Shown in pieces: positions 34,193 through 45,995 of a stretch of 64,000 bases of DNA. The stretch lies in NCBI GenBank assembly GCA_030674185.1, contig CM060312.1, forward strand, positions 56,856,402-56,920,401, given 5' to 3'. The position numbers and the translations under genes are program-made. The stretch comes from Monoplex corrugatus. Lineage: Eukaryota > Mollusca > Gastropoda > Littorinimorpha > Ranellidae. Below the pieces are notes generated by a model that was not told the DNA's origin, did not search any database, and saw only the letters and a list, made by a program, of their open reading frames with translations. The number at the start of each line of letters is the position of its first letter. The stretch's first letter is position 1.

Positions 34193-34560
34193 TCATCATC
34201 ATCATCAGGTGCCTTGCCGCATGGCTTTGGCGATTATGGACTTCCATCTGTCTCTATCTCTTGTTGCCTCAAGGATCTCTTCCACCCTCCCTGTCTTCAG
34301 CCACTCTGCAAGTCTGTCTAGTATCTTCTCCCTGGGTCTACCTGGTTCTCTCCTTCCCTCCAGCTTTCCCGTTGTGACCAGGTGTTCCAATTTCCCTTTC
34401 CTCAAAAAATGGCCTGTGAATGTTGCCTGCCTTTTCCTAATCTTCCTTATGAATGATCTACTTGTGTCTGCCTCCACCAAGACTGTCTCGTTTGTTTTCT
34501 TTGCTGTCCATGGAACTCTCGACATCCTTCTTAGAAACCACATCTCGGCTGCCTCAATCT
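34193..34560 (-). pseudogene. RTE-type LINE ORF2 C-terminal end
   Basis: The minus strand encodes MWFLRRMSRVPWTAKKTNE, then IRKRQATFTGHFLRKGKLEH, GRREPGRPREKILDRLAEWL and the terminal IAKAMRQGT, open for 112 codons. The 3' terminus is (ATG)n-type: ATCATCATCATCATC at 34193-34207 on the plus strand. Confidence 0.88.
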
Positions 34561-34577
34561 TTTCTTCTTTTTTTTTT

Positions 34578-34708
34578 TTAGTAACATGTAAGGGGAAAAA
34601 CCCCCATAGAAGTCAGTACAAAAAAATCTGGAATTAAAGTAGAATAGGTGGCGTTGCAATGCCGCGACCCACTCTCCCTGAGAAAAGCAGCCCGAATTTC
34701 GCACAGTA
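34578..34708 (+). mobile_element. SINE-C 3' part
   Basis: GGTGGCGTTGCAATGCCGCG, CTCTCCCTGAG and AAAGCAGCCCGAATTTCGCA are the reverse complement of the 3' part of 32563-32872. It lies between an RTE end and a GA array. Confidence 0.6.
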
Positions 34709-34712
34709 AGTT

Positions 34713-34719
34713 TAGAGAA

Positions 34720-34785
<66 letters not shown>

Positions 34786-34821
34786 CAGACAGACAGACAG
34801 AAAGGGGAAAGGGCGAGAGAG

Positions 34822-34911
<90 letters not shown>

Positions 34912-34922
34912 AGAGAGAGAGA
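34713..34922. repeat. Long (GA)n tract
   Basis: About 210 bp of almost pure purine on the plus strand. It is triplex-prone by composition. Confidence 0.96.
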
Positions 34923-35587
34923 AAATACGATTACTAACAAAAGTGCCCAGAAGGGCACAGTCCGCCTTGTGCCAACTGAAATTATATTTCCTTTTAGTTT
35001 CTAATATCACGATTCTTCTCTATTCTTTTCCTATTTTGGGTTTTTTGTTTTTTTGTTTTTTGTTTTTGTATTATCACCGCCTCCTCTGTGTTTACTTTTT
35101 GTTTTAGTAGAGATGGAAAATCTGCAGTCTTAAGAGTGAATCACTTGTCTACAGCTGCTACTACTTCTCAACTAGTGGTGACTTTTCGTTCAAAAACATG
35201 TCTTTTTCAGTGGCCTAAAGTTAATTAGCAAAGCACAAGCGGGTGCCCTGAAGCTGAGTATAAAAATAGAGCGCCAACTTTGACTGATCTGGAGTGAAAG
35301 GCACTTTCTTTTAGGAATAATAAAGGCAATTCAGTGTAATGCTTTAGAGTCTAACGAATTCGAAAAAAAAACTTTTTTTTAATTTTTATTTTTTTACTGA
35401 CCTACTAAATGATAAGTCCGCGCCAGTGTTTGCAACTGTTGTCGGGATAAAGTACAACTAGGAGTTATCTGTATCGAGTTCAATCTGCTCCAGAGAGAAC
35501 AGCGAATCAATGCCTGTACTCTCCGTAACTAACTAAATCCAGACACACAGACACAGACACACGCACGCACACTATACATGAACACAC

Positions 35588-35619
<32 letters not shown>

Positions 35620-36344
35620 ACACACATGCGACAACACAACACACCCACACACTCACTCACTCACTCATACATACAAAACATACAAAGGAGATGGAAGGAG
35701 AGAAGGAGAGAGGGAGAGAGAACGAGCGAGAAAGTGAGAAATAGAGTGAGAGAGAGAGATGTCAGTGAAAACAGGTAAAAACAGGTGAGAAAGGAAATTC
35801 AAGCCCATGGGGTTTTGCAAAGAGATGAGTTGGCTTGCCCTGGTTTTAAGCTGTCTGCGAAGAACTATGTGGTCTGAAAACGTCAAGAGAGTTTAATAAA
35901 TGGTTTTACTTCAAAACATTATTCGGCGTGGACAAACTGAAACTGCAGTTTACTTGTTTGTTATCATCATCATCGTTGTTGCTGTTGTTGTTGTTGTTAA
36001 TACAGAATGACAAGGCCGAATGCAAATGTTTAAAGGAACTAGCAACGAAATTTTAAAACGTACTAAGTTCTATTATCAATGTGTTAACATTTTCTTTATA
36101 CCAAATGGTTTGGTTCCTTGATCTAAGATTGTTGTTTGGTCTAAGATAGTTATCTTTTTTTAAATCCACAACATTTTATCAAAGTCTAGATTCGAGAATT
36201 AACATCAGTCTGAACGAATAAAATTTTATTAAAGAGACAAAGATACAATTAAAGTGACAATGGATTCACAAAGCCTTCAGATCAGCATACAGGACATCAT
36301 TTCAAAATCACAAAATACGAAGTGCAAAAAGTTGTTAACGTTTT
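34923..36344. other. Unassigned stretch with CA and GA tracts
   Basis: Contains T-rich runs at 35037-35068, a (CA)n tract at 35585-35625, GA-rich sequence at 35690-35760 and GTT repeats at about 35978-35999. No gene recognised. Confidence 0.5.
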
Positions 36345-36492
36345 TCTCAAAGATAGAAAATTGTTCCGGTTTAACATGTTCTCAAGAAAATTGTTCTGGT
36401 TTAACATGTTCTCAAAGACAGAAAATTGTTCCGGTTTAACATGTTTCTCAAGACAGAAAATTGTTCCGGTTAACGTTTCTCCAAAGACAGAA
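36345..36492 (+). repeat. ~36-bp tandem repeat, four units
   Basis: Units contain GAAAATTGTTCCGGTTTAAC, ATGTTCTCAAAGACA. Confidence 0.88.
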
Positions 36493-36644
36493 AACAAAGA
36501 TCTAAGTTTATCAGGAAGGGGGAAAAAAGTTAAAAGTTTTCAGTTTCAGCATCTCAAGATGGCGTCTCCGCGCTCGGAACAAATTCAAGAGTGCATTGAT
36601 GCCACATATGCCACTTGATGGATTAGATCCAAAATTCTCATGGA

Positions 36645-36836
36645 TTAACCTTTGATTCCCACACCTTATCCACCAACTGCAAAAACTTAACCCGTTGACT
36701 CTTTCACCCTATCCACCAGCTTCCTGCAGGAAGCTGGCGGATAGGGTGAGGGAGTCAATGGGTTAAGTTTTTGCTTTACTTGCATGGTTGACAATGCAGG
36801 ATACTAATGGACAGGGTGCGGCAGTGAAAGTGTTAA
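36645..36836. mobile_element. Foldback MITE copy D (TTAA at both ends)
   Basis: TTAA at 36645-36648 and 36833-36836. An inner near-perfect palindrome of about 75 bp is centred on CCTGCAGG near 36728 and is itself bounded by TTAACCCGTTGACTC and CAATGGGTTAA. The right half continues GTTTTTGCTTTACTTGCATG and GGACAGGGTGCGGCAG. Confidence 0.84.
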
Positions 36837-37289
36837 GCCGTAAACCTGCGCTGAAGCCCATCGCGCTGACATGGGAAAAGATAAAAAGTTTTGCCATAAC
36901 ACTGTTTTTCATCTAATTTATTCCATACCTTACTTTTGCCGACCTGCCCGTTTCCACAACCCTCTCTTGGTAAAGGATGCTGTATATACCTAATCACCTC
37001 AGTGCTGAAAGATACGCAACGTGCAACCATCACTCTCTCAATACAAAACCCATCCTTGATTTTCATCTGAATACGAGCGTATTACGGCAAACGCCCATCA
37101 CTTCTTCTCCTTGATGACCTTTACACAGAATGAGGAGTTTTTGTAGTTTGTTCAAGAACTCGTACACACAGACAATTCCATATACCCACCCTCCACCCAG
37201 ATCTGCCAGCAATTATCTGGCAAACTCCTTGTTTCTGCGCAAAATCCTATGCACTGGCAAGGTCTTGAAATGGGTTGGGGAACATGATC
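36837..37289. other. Unassigned stretch
   Basis: No feature recognised. Confidence 0.4.
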
Positions 37290-37445
37290 TATCAAACATG
37301 ACCTATATAAACCTACATAACCTACATCTCCAGTGAGTATCACTGGAGCATTGAGATGGACAGCAAACGAGCCAACTTTTACAGGTTGTGGCCGGAGTGG
37401 GACTGAACTCGAAATACGAGTCCCTGGCTCCATCAGAAGCTCGTC
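37290..37445 (-). mobile_element. Old SINE related to SINE-A
   Basis: On the minus strand a B-box-like GAGTTCAGTCCCAC is followed by CTGTAAAAGTTGGCTCGTTT and AATGCTCCAGTGATACTCAC. The same order occurs in the copy at 22310-22465. Confidence 0.5.
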
Positions 37446-37448
37446 AAA

Positions 37449-37860
37449 CAATCATCATCATCGTCGTCATCATGTGTCCTGTCGCATGGCGTTGGCGATC
37501 ATGGCCCTCCATATGTATCTATCCCTTGTTGCCGCAAGCACGTCTTCCACCTTCTCTGTCCTCAGCCACTCTGCAAGTCTGTCTAACATTTTCTCCCTGG
37601 GTCTACCTGGAGTTCTCTTTCCCTCCAGCTTTCCTGTTGAGACCAGGTGATCTAATTCCCCTTTCCTCATAAAATGCTCTATAAATATTGCTTGTCTTTT
37701 CCTAATTTTCCTTGTGAATGATCTTCTTGTGTCTGCCTCCATCAAGACTGTCTCGTTTGTTTTCTTTGCTGTCCATGGAACTCTCAACATTCTTCTTAGA
37801 AACCACATCTCGGCTGCCTCAATCTTGTTCTGGCTTTGCATGTTGACTGTCCAAACAATG
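37449..37860 (-). pseudogene. RTE-type LINE ORF2 C-terminal end
   Basis: Open on the minus strand for about 130 codons: TVNMQSQNKIEAAEMWFLRR, MLRVPWTAKKTNETVL, IRKRQAIFIEHFMRKGELDH, GKRTPGRPREKMLDRLAEWL, and WRAMIANAMRQ, then an (ATG)n-type tail at 37450-37470. Begins abruptly at its 5' side. Confidence 0.88.
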
Positions 37861-39172
37861 CAAAACATTAATTATCGCATTCTAACCAATCACTTGCCTG
37901 ATTCCAACAGTCGCGCAAAACGATAACTACCAATGATTACCTAACCAGTCCCCGATCTGTTTTCATTAGACAAGGGTAGGGACGTTAATCACCAATGGCC
38001 ATCTAACCAGACACCGGGACGTTAAATTCCAATGACTATCCAACACTCACCTCTTGCCAGTCTGAAGACTCTTTTCACTTCGTCTTCCAATTCACCATTG
38101 CAATGGCAAAGCCAGTGACTAAGTAAATCGCTCCTGTCCGTTACAATGGTTCAATTGTCAGGCCAGTGCTTTGAAGCGTTGGGAGATGGAGAATAATCCT
38201 CTCATGCTTCACGTGATCCTGATTGAATATTATGTCCTTTTCAATTCCTTCCTTTTAAAAGGCAAAACGGAAACAGAATGATTCAGCTCAACTCGGATAA
38301 CATACTACTCTGTGTGTCTGTCTAGCCACAGATTAACAGACAGAAACACAGAAAGAAAAGCGTACATCCGCACAGACAAACAGACTGACAGATACACAGG
38401 CGAATAATAGAAATATCCGAAAAATATCCGTCGTTTGTGGATGAATAGTCTATAGTTTTGCGGACTCTAAAGCAATCTACAACGTTTTAACCATACATGG
38501 AAACGCAAACACCATAACATCAAAATCATAACCAAAGCTAAATAAATAATGGGCAGACCTATAACAGATTAATGCAATAAGTCTGATCCATACAAGGCTG
38601 CAGAGGCACTGGAGTTTTGAATTCAATCTCGAGCGGTATAACAGTCTCAGAAAACGCCAAATGTGCTACACCCACATATACAGTAATGATCTGTCGGACT
38701 CTTTGATTATGTCCAAAGCCTAGAACGCTTTTGGACGAGATTGTGAAAAGATCAGGGGCGGGACATTAACCTGAAACCACCAAACTGGCTAATTCAAGGA
38801 CAGTCAATAAGCCAATTTGGACGTTGCAGGCTGGAATTAGGCTCCAGATGTTACCAAAGCTCAATGAACTGAACCAGCCAACTAGAAATCGCACTGATGT
38901 TGAAATACAGTCACCGATAGAAAAAAGACTTTTCATGTGGTTGGACTCTCTGGATCGTGGGTCGCGATGTTGGACAGAATGGAAAGAAAGTTTGAGTTAT
39001 GTTTGTTCATTGGAGAGGAAAACAAGTCATTATGTTCTCGAAGGAACCTTTTAAATAAGAGGCACTGATGTGCATTGATATGACCCTTTGATTCAAACGA
39101 GAAAGAAGAAAAATGTAATAAGAAGACGAAAAGAAAAAAAAACAAACAAAAAACAAACAAACAAAAAAACTC
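37861..39172. other. Unassigned stretch
   Basis: CTAACCAGACACCGGGACGT-type short similarities occur near 37940-38030. No gene or mobile element recognised. Confidence 0.4.
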
Positions 39173-39510
39173 CAGATTATCAAGCCATTCTATTTCCCGT
39201 TTTAGAAAGAATATCATGAAAATCCAGTGACCCTGAAGAAGTGTCAGACGAACTAAACCGAGGTGAAATGAATATAATGGTAGAATGACACAACTGTAAA
39301 AACAGAGGGCAAATGCTATCAGAAATTCTTCAAAAACGGGCTGATCCGTTGTGGGCATTTTTCTTTTTCATGGATCGTGTAACCTTGACTTTGCCGCCAT
39401 GACTTCCAAATCATGTACTGGCGACTGTTCAAGCGGTCTATATCTTTGATCCAAATGTGTTAACAATTCACTAAAAACAGTCAAGGAAATTTTGCTACAA
39501 GCACTAATCT
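39173..39510 (+). mobile_element. Repeat C copy 2
   Basis: Aligns with 15235-15600: TATCAAGCCATTCTA, GACCCTGAAGAAGTGTCAGA, CGAACTAAAC, GCCATGACTTCCAAAT and TTTGATCCAAATGTG. The terminal AC array is absent here; a GA array follows. Confidence 0.6.
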
Positions 39511-39534
39511 TCTTTCCCCCTCCTTAACTCTTTT

Positions 39535-39536
39535 TG

Positions 39537-39589
<53 letters not shown>

Positions 39590-39660
39590 AGAAGAGAAGA
39601 CGAGACATACGGACAGACAGAGACAGCGAGAGCGAAAGCGAGGTGTTCTTGCTCTCGTAA
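39535..39660. repeat. (GA)n and purine-rich tract
   Basis: About 25 GA units at 39541-39586, then GACAGA-type sequence. Confidence 0.93.
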
Positions 39661-40034
39661 GCCATCGGGAAAGAAGTGGAGGGGTAGCCATTACTGAAAA
39701 CGATACGGCACCATCATATTCACTGAAGAAGAGAGAGAGAGAAGAAAAAAAAAATCAGAAAAATAACCAACAGTCTAGGAGACTAGATTGACTTCATCTG
39801 GAAGAAGCAAACGAAGAAAAACTGTAATCGTAACCTGACCAGACGCACATAACAGCGTTCTGTAATGTGTTAAAGGGTGGTCTACGTGACATATGCTCCC
39901 GTGTATTGAATGTTATGGGTAACACACGGCAGGCAGCGACTAAATTAGTATCACCTACGTTGCCATCGAGTGTTCCTGTCTACCAGCCTATCTGTGCTTA
40001 TGTGTATGTTTGCGAGTAAGAAATAGAGAAACAA
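39661..40034. other. Unassigned spacer
   Basis: No feature recognised. Confidence 0.4.
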
Positions 40035-40068
40035 AGATAGAAAGAAAGAGAGAGAGAGAGAGAGAGAG

Positions 40069-40104
<36 letters not shown>

Positions 40105-40271
40105 GAGAGACAGACAGACACACACACACACACAGAGACAGACAGACAGACAGAGAGAGAGAGAAAAGGAGGGGAGAAAGTGTGAGATAGAGAGAGAGGA
40201 CAGACAGAGAGCGAGAGATACATTCAAAGAAACACACGTGCATACACACACACACACACATGCACACACAA
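40035..40271. repeat. Compound (GA)n/(CA)n tract
   Basis: GA, GACA and CA runs ending with (CA)n at 40244-40268, which abuts the motif at 40272. Confidence 0.93.
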
Positions 40272-40336
40272 AGCACAGCATGTCCATCAGACACTTGTCA
40301 AGAGCTTATAGTTGTCATAAGCGCTATACATAGGTA
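40272..40336 (+). repeat. CA-array-associated motif, copy 1
   Basis: TGTCCATCAGACACTTGTCA, then AGAGCTTATAGTTGTCATAA and GCGCTA; recurs at 42595-42645, also directly after a CA array. Confidence 0.65.
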
Positions 40337-40589
40337 CGCCTTGTCATAGATCCATCACACAGACCGGCGACAGCTTTCCAGCCACTGAAAACCACTGTCT
40401 GCAACAACGTATGTCAACGCGCTATCGTATACAGCCTGTCGAATATTTAGTGAAAGAGCCGATGGCAATCCCACGTTGGTTATCCCATATTAATACCCAC
40501 AATAAAACAACAAGACCAGAATGCTACTCATCCGTCACATCGATGGGACAGTCAATCACGCACTGTATAATTAGATAGATGACCTACAG
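40337..40589. other. Unassigned spacer
   Basis: No feature recognised. Confidence 0.4.
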
Positions 40590-41945
40590 TCGTACAAGTC
40601 TTCCATTGACGTACATAGACAGGCCTACATTGTACAACTACAATCTCCCAACTGACGTACATAGACATGCCTACAGTCTGTACAAGTCATCCCACTGACG
40701 TACATAACATGTCTACATTTGTACAACTACAAGTCTTCCCAACTGACGTACATAGACATGCCTACAGTCTGTACAAGTCATCCCAACTGACGTACATAAA
40801 CATGTTCTACATTTGTACAACTACAAGTCTTCCCAACTGACGTACATACACTGTAACATGCCTACAGTCTGTACAAGTCTTCCCAATGACGTACATAGAC
40901 ATGCTACAGTCTGTACAAGTCATCCAACTGAGTACATAACATTTCTACATTTGTACAACTACAAGTCTTCCCAACTGACGTACATACACTGTAAACATGC
41001 CTACAGTCTGTACAAGTCTTCCCATCTGACGTACATAGACATGCCTACAGTCTGTACAACTACAAGTCTTCCTATCTGGAGTACACAGACCTATAGTCTG
41101 TACAACCACAAGTCTTCCTATCTGGAGTACACGACTACATCTGAACTACAAGTCTTCCTATTGGAGTAACGCCAATGTATCGTACAACTACAAGTCTTCC
41201 TATATGGAGTACAAGACCTACAGTCTGTACAACAAGTCTTCCTATCTGGAGTACACAGACCTAAGCCTGTACAACTACAAGTCTTCCTATCTGGAGTACA
41301 CAGACGTACAGTCTGTACAACTACAAGTCTTCCTATCTGGAGTACACAGACCTACATAGACCTATAGTCTGCACAACCACAAGCCTTCTACTTGGAGTAA
41401 ACAATCTCAGTCTGTACAACTACAAGTCTTCCTATCTGGAGTACACAGACCTACAGTCTGTACAACTACAAGTCTTCCTATCTGGAATACACAGACCTAC
41501 AGTCTGTACAATTACAAGTCTTCCTATCTGGAGTACAAGACCTACAGTCTGTACAACTACAAGTCTTCCTGTCTGGAGTACACAGACCTACAGTCTGTAC
41601 AACTACAAGTCTTCCTATCTGGAGTACACAGACCTAGTCTGTACAACTACAAGTCTTCGTATCTGGAGTACACAGACCTACAGACTGTCTGCAAAACCAC
41701 AAGCCTTCCTATTTGGAGTAAACAGATCTACAGTCTGTACAGCTACAAGTCTTCCTATCTGGAATACACAGACCTACAATCCGTACAATTACAAGTCTTC
41801 TGTTTGGAGTACATAGACCTGCGTTCTGAAACAACAAGTCTTCCTATCCGGAGTACACAGACCTACAGTCCACACAACTACAAGTCTTCCCATCTGACGT
41901 ACGTACATAATTAGACCTACGAATTGTACTACAACTCTTCCTCTC
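40590..41945 (+). repeat. ~46-bp minisatellite
   Basis: Units of CAGTCTGTACAACTACAAGT, CTTCCTATCTGGAGTACACA and GACCTA (about 46 bp). The left third (40590-41040) has variant units with CCCAACTGACGTACATAGAC in place of TATCTGGAGTACACAG; single units with the left-type sequence reappear at 41880-41910. Confidence 0.94.
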
Positions 41946-42117
41946 CTTGGGTTTAGTAACACGAAAGAAAGGCGATGTCTTACATTTTTTTAAAAGCCAC
42001 TTCACCCATCCCCTGGTCTCCTAACCCCCTTTTTTATTATTTTGAAGCTGCCAGTTTTGGTTGATCTTTTTATGAATAGCTTGGGTGGATGGATTGTTAC
42101 AGATTGGTTTTTAAAGT

Positions 42118-42118
<1 letters not shown>

Positions 42119-42156
<38 letters not shown>

Positions 42157-42222
42157 GGCGGTGTGTGGTGGTGCGTGTGTGTGTGTGTGTGTGTGTGTAT
42201 GCAGCGCGCGCGCACGTGAGGA

Positions 42223-42255
<33 letters not shown>

Positions 42256-42258
42256 CTA
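42119..42258. repeat. (GT)n and (GA)n tract
   Basis: GT arrays with CGGCGGTGTGTGG interruption, then GCGCGCGCGCAC and GA repeat. Confidence 0.95.
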
Positions 42259-42354
42259 TGTGTATGTGTGAGCGCATGCATGTGACAAAGGGGTGAGACA
42301 CTCAAAGAAAGTCTGGATAGACAGACAGACCGATTAGATACACAGATCAGACTA

Positions 42355-42425
42355 GATAAGTAGGAAGGTAGGAAGTAGGTAGGTAGGTAGGTATAGGTAA
42401 GTAGGTAGGTAGGTAGGTAAATAAA
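42355..42425. repeat. (GTAG)n tetranucleotide tract
   Basis: Degenerate GTAG units. Confidence 0.9.
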
Positions 42426-42479
42426 TAGGCAGACAGATGGAAACAGATGGGCAGGTAGACACAAATATGCGCGTGTATG

Positions 42480-42594
42480 TGCACACACGCAATCATACAC
42501 ACACACACAAAATCAAACAAATACACAGGCACGCACACACACACACACACACACACGCACACACACACACACACACACACAGACAGAGACGGTA
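42480..42594. repeat. (CA)n microsatellite
   Basis: Interrupted CA repeat preceding the second copy of the 40272 motif. Confidence 0.95.
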
Positions 42595-42646
42595 TGTCCA
42601 TCAGACACTTGTCAAGTGCTGACAGCTGTCAGAAACGCTAGGGTGC
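42595..42646 (+). repeat. CA-array-associated motif, copy 2
   Basis: TGTCCATCAGACACTTGTCA, then AGTGCTGACAGCTGTCAGAA and ACGCTA. Confidence 0.65.
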
Positions 42647-44985
42647 CTCATCCCATCAGTGTCAGACCCGTCTGACGCGCCAGCTTAACTCCTTAATTCT
42701 GCTAAAACGAGCAAAACATAAACACGTGCGACTATGGATGAAAAACACGTACCCAGAACAAACACAACAAACAAACAAACAAACAAACCTGACCTATTTA
42801 CCTACCAACATACCACACGACCGCTGCCTGAGCCAATGCTAACCAGATATAACGCACGGTCAACGCCATGGCAACCTCTATCGACAAGCACAATCAAACA
42901 TACCGCCCTTGTTGTGCATACAAGTAGCGCATCGAGATCACTCGCGGGATTTCCACCTCTGCGAAACACCACTGATGTTCTACAAAATCGCTGATTCCAG
43001 AGCCACATGTTCAAACTTCATCATCCACCTTCACTGTACAATTTAACCATACCCTACCCACGCTAAGTGTTCAACGGCTTCAACTCTTGAATATATCAAA
43101 TAAGAAACCACGACAGTTTATTGTTTAGAAAAGTTTCGTAAATTTTTGTTTGACCCTTTGTCTATTTAAACTGTTGAATGTAGATTGCGGGGGGGGGGGG
43201 GGGGGGGGGGGGGGGTGACAGCACCGGGGTGAGAAAAATCATTCCCCCAAAACCGTGGTTAACTTCAAAACACTTTATTACTCAAAGATAGTAGCATCAG
43301 ATCCCATGGACCCGTGTAACAGCTAATCGCTGCTATCCTATATAATAAATATACAAGCATAAAGACAAGCATGATCAATGTGATTGCCAAATGGTTCATG
43401 TCTCAACTAGGCCCCAGTCTCCAATCCACCCACACGTAAACGGGCACCTGTTAATGAGGAAAGGAAAGAAGCAGAGAGATGACATGGGCTCCGCCCTCAT
43501 AACGCTGGCCCTAACAGAAAGTACAGGACTACACCTCCTTCTCGAATGTCCGCTCCGGTCATGGGAAAACGTTTATATTAGTACATGTAGGCCTGTATGA
43601 CGGCGACCAATACAGCAGTTCACGCCGTTTCTAATCAGTTTCATTGTATAAGGATAGTACTTTTTGACAAATCCAGCCTTTCGTTCACCAAGCATGAGTT
43701 TTGAATGACAAAGAACTGCGATTAGAAAGCTGCTTGAGTTTGGTGTTAACTTTAGCAAAGTTTATACAAAATTCATGCAGAGATACGGAAGTGCTTGTCA
43801 GTACGGCCAAACCATCCTTTTCACCGTACGTCTGCAAGGAAAGAAAGAAATAAGAAACAATAGATTTAAAAAATCACAACTACAAAAAGGGAAACTACGA
43901 GGGCATGGGTGGAATGTGTCTGTATCAGAATTGTTGATTCTGGAACGATGCTGGCGCGGATCACACATGAAGCCAAACCTTGAAGGGAAGGGAATGGAAT
44001 GTATTGAAATCGGAAGGTTAAGTCGGAACTCCTGTCGTAACCCGAGTCAGGAAGGCAGGTTGATGGAGATATTTGAATCCTTGTGGGGGAAAAAAACCAA
44101 AACCAAACCAAAAAAACCCACCTCGGGAAAAACAGAAAACAAGCAAAACATTACCAACCAACACCAACCAACCAATCAACCAACCAACCAACAACCAAAA
44201 TTGTTTAAAACCAGGGACTGACTTCTCTGCACTTTCTCAAACTACAACATTTTGCTTTTCTGTCTTTAATATTTTTCTGCCTGTGTGTCTGTCTGCCTTT
44301 CACCTTTTCTCTGTGAATCTTTCTTTCTGTCCGTCTTTCCTTTTCTCTCTGTAAGCTGATGACTTACATGACTACATTTTCCTGTCTTATTATTATATCT
44401 GTCTCTTGCTTCTGAGTGCATTCCTGATTAATGCCTTTATGTTTCTGGCTGCATTCCCGTTTAAGACTTTAAGTGTGAGCCCTATTTATGTGTGTGTGTG
44501 TGTGTGGATGGGTGTGTGGGTGGGTGGGTGCGCGCGCGAGTTTTACTACTCCTTCTGCTCAATGGGTTTTTTTTTTTTTTTTTTCTGTTTCCATGTATTT
44601 TCTTTATCGTACATTGCGTACGAATGTATTTTCTTCCTTCATCCTCTTTGGACCAAATTGCGACAGAAAGCTTTCTGTTTTGAGTGTAACTTCCCCATTT
44701 ACCCAGTGTGTTTAAATGTTCGTCCCCTATCTCTGTGTTTGAGAGCGTCGTCTTTCATCACTTTCGTTTTCCCAGTGCGTTTAAATGTTCGTCCCTTATC
44801 AGCTGTGTTTGAGAGTGTCGTCTTTTATCATTTTCCATTATTCATTGTGTTCAAATGTTTTGTCCCTTGTCTGCTGTTTTTTTTAAGCGTTGTCTTTTGT
44901 CTTTTATCATCTTTTGTTGCTCAGTGCATTGTCTTTTACTGTATGTGTTTGAACGTATCTTCATTCCTTAACTTTGTACCTGACA
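42647..44985. other. Long unassigned stretch with a 27-bp G run
   Basis: 43189-43215 is 27 consecutive G, and 44100-44200 is CCAAC/CAAAC-rich. The 215-codon plus frame 44406-45053 is rich in Phe, Cys and Leu, with repeated FPVRLNVRPLS-like wording arising from a ~65-bp tandem similarity at 44700-44880. It has no recognisable domain and I do not call it a gene. The 43391-43600 frame has a HLLLECPL stretch reminiscent of LINE C-termini but too little else. Confidence 0.5.
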
Positions 44986-45180
44986 GCATTCTTCAGCCTT
45001 CACGTTTGAGTGAACCTCCAGAAGAAAACTTGCAAGATAGGAAGACCCACTAACACCTGGCGACAAAAAGCAGAACTCAAAGCCCCGAAGCACACCTGGG
45101 TATCATACAAAGATTGGTCCAGGCCAGGAACGGAGGATCTTCGTTGCTGTTCTACATGACAATGGCGCAATGGGCAATAA
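44986..45180 (+). pseudogene. Degraded LINE C-terminal fragment
   Basis: KKTCKIGRPTNTWRQKAELK, then KHTWVSYKDW and EDLRCC, with WRNGQ. This follows the common LINE C-terminal order (KRGRPxxTWRR...E, then TWxxxxxLAxDRxxW). The final segment GGATCTTCGTTGCTGT to GGCGCAATGG is shared with the minus-strand remnant at 48375-48690. Confidence 0.55.
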
Positions 45181-45604
45181 TAAAGTTGAGCGCACTTCTC
45201 GCTTTATTTCTCTGTACTGAAGGCTTGCATCATTTCAACCCCTTGTGTTTGAGATTATTACTCATTATACCTTTGTGCCCAAATGCATTATCGTATCTGC
45301 CGGTTTGAATGCATTTTTACGTGTACATTTTGTGTTCAAGCGCATTTCCTTTCTTTGCTTTTTGTATTTGACTTTTTTCCCAGTTGGTTTTGCTACATTT
45401 TCCTGTTTTACCTTTTGCGTTTATTAACTTTTCCAACATTACACCTTTCCTGTCTGTGTGCTTGTGTTTTTAACTAGCTTGTTTTTGAAAACATTGTCCT
45501 GAGTGTGTTTCAATGTCATAATTACACAGACAAGACCAGATTTCCATGCGTGAAACGGCAAGAGATTATTTATAAAAAAAAAGTTCTTGTTTTATCAATT
45601 TTGG
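45181..45604. other. Unassigned stretch
   Basis: T-rich, with no recognisable gene. Confidence 0.4.
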
Positions 45605-45619
45605 GGAGGGAGAGAGAGA

Positions 45620-45673
<54 letters not shown>

Positions 45674-45933
45674 CAGACAGGCAGGCAGGCAGAAACAGAG
45701 AGAGACAGAGACAGAGAGAGAGAGAGACAGAGAGCCAGACAGACAGAGAGAGAGAGAGGCAGAGAGAGACAGAGAGGAAGAGGGAGGGAGCGAGAGAGAG
45801 ACAGAGATAGATAGATAGATAAAGAGAGAGAGAGAGAGAGAGACAAAGATAGATAGATAGATAAAGAGAGAGAGAGAGAGAGAGAGACAGAGAGGAAGAG
45901 GGAGGGAGCGAGAGAGAGACAGAGTATAGATAG

Positions 45934-45973
<40 letters not shown>

Positions 45974-45995
45974 ACAGACAGACAGAGACAGAAAA
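45605..45995. repeat. Long (GA)n/(GACA)n/(GATA)n tract
   Basis: About 390 bp of purine-rich simple repeat. The block GAGAGGAAGAGGGAGGGAGC recurs at 45772 and 45891, showing a ~119-bp internal duplication. Confidence 0.95.

Noticed and set aside
43391..43600. LINE C-terminal remnant suggested by HLLLECPL
   Set aside because: Only one short motif fits; no neighbouring domain or 3' tail supports it.
44406..45053. 215-codon plus-strand frame
   Set aside because: Composition is dominated by Phe, Leu and Cys from T-rich DNA with a local tandem duplication; its end overlaps the LINE fragment at 44986.
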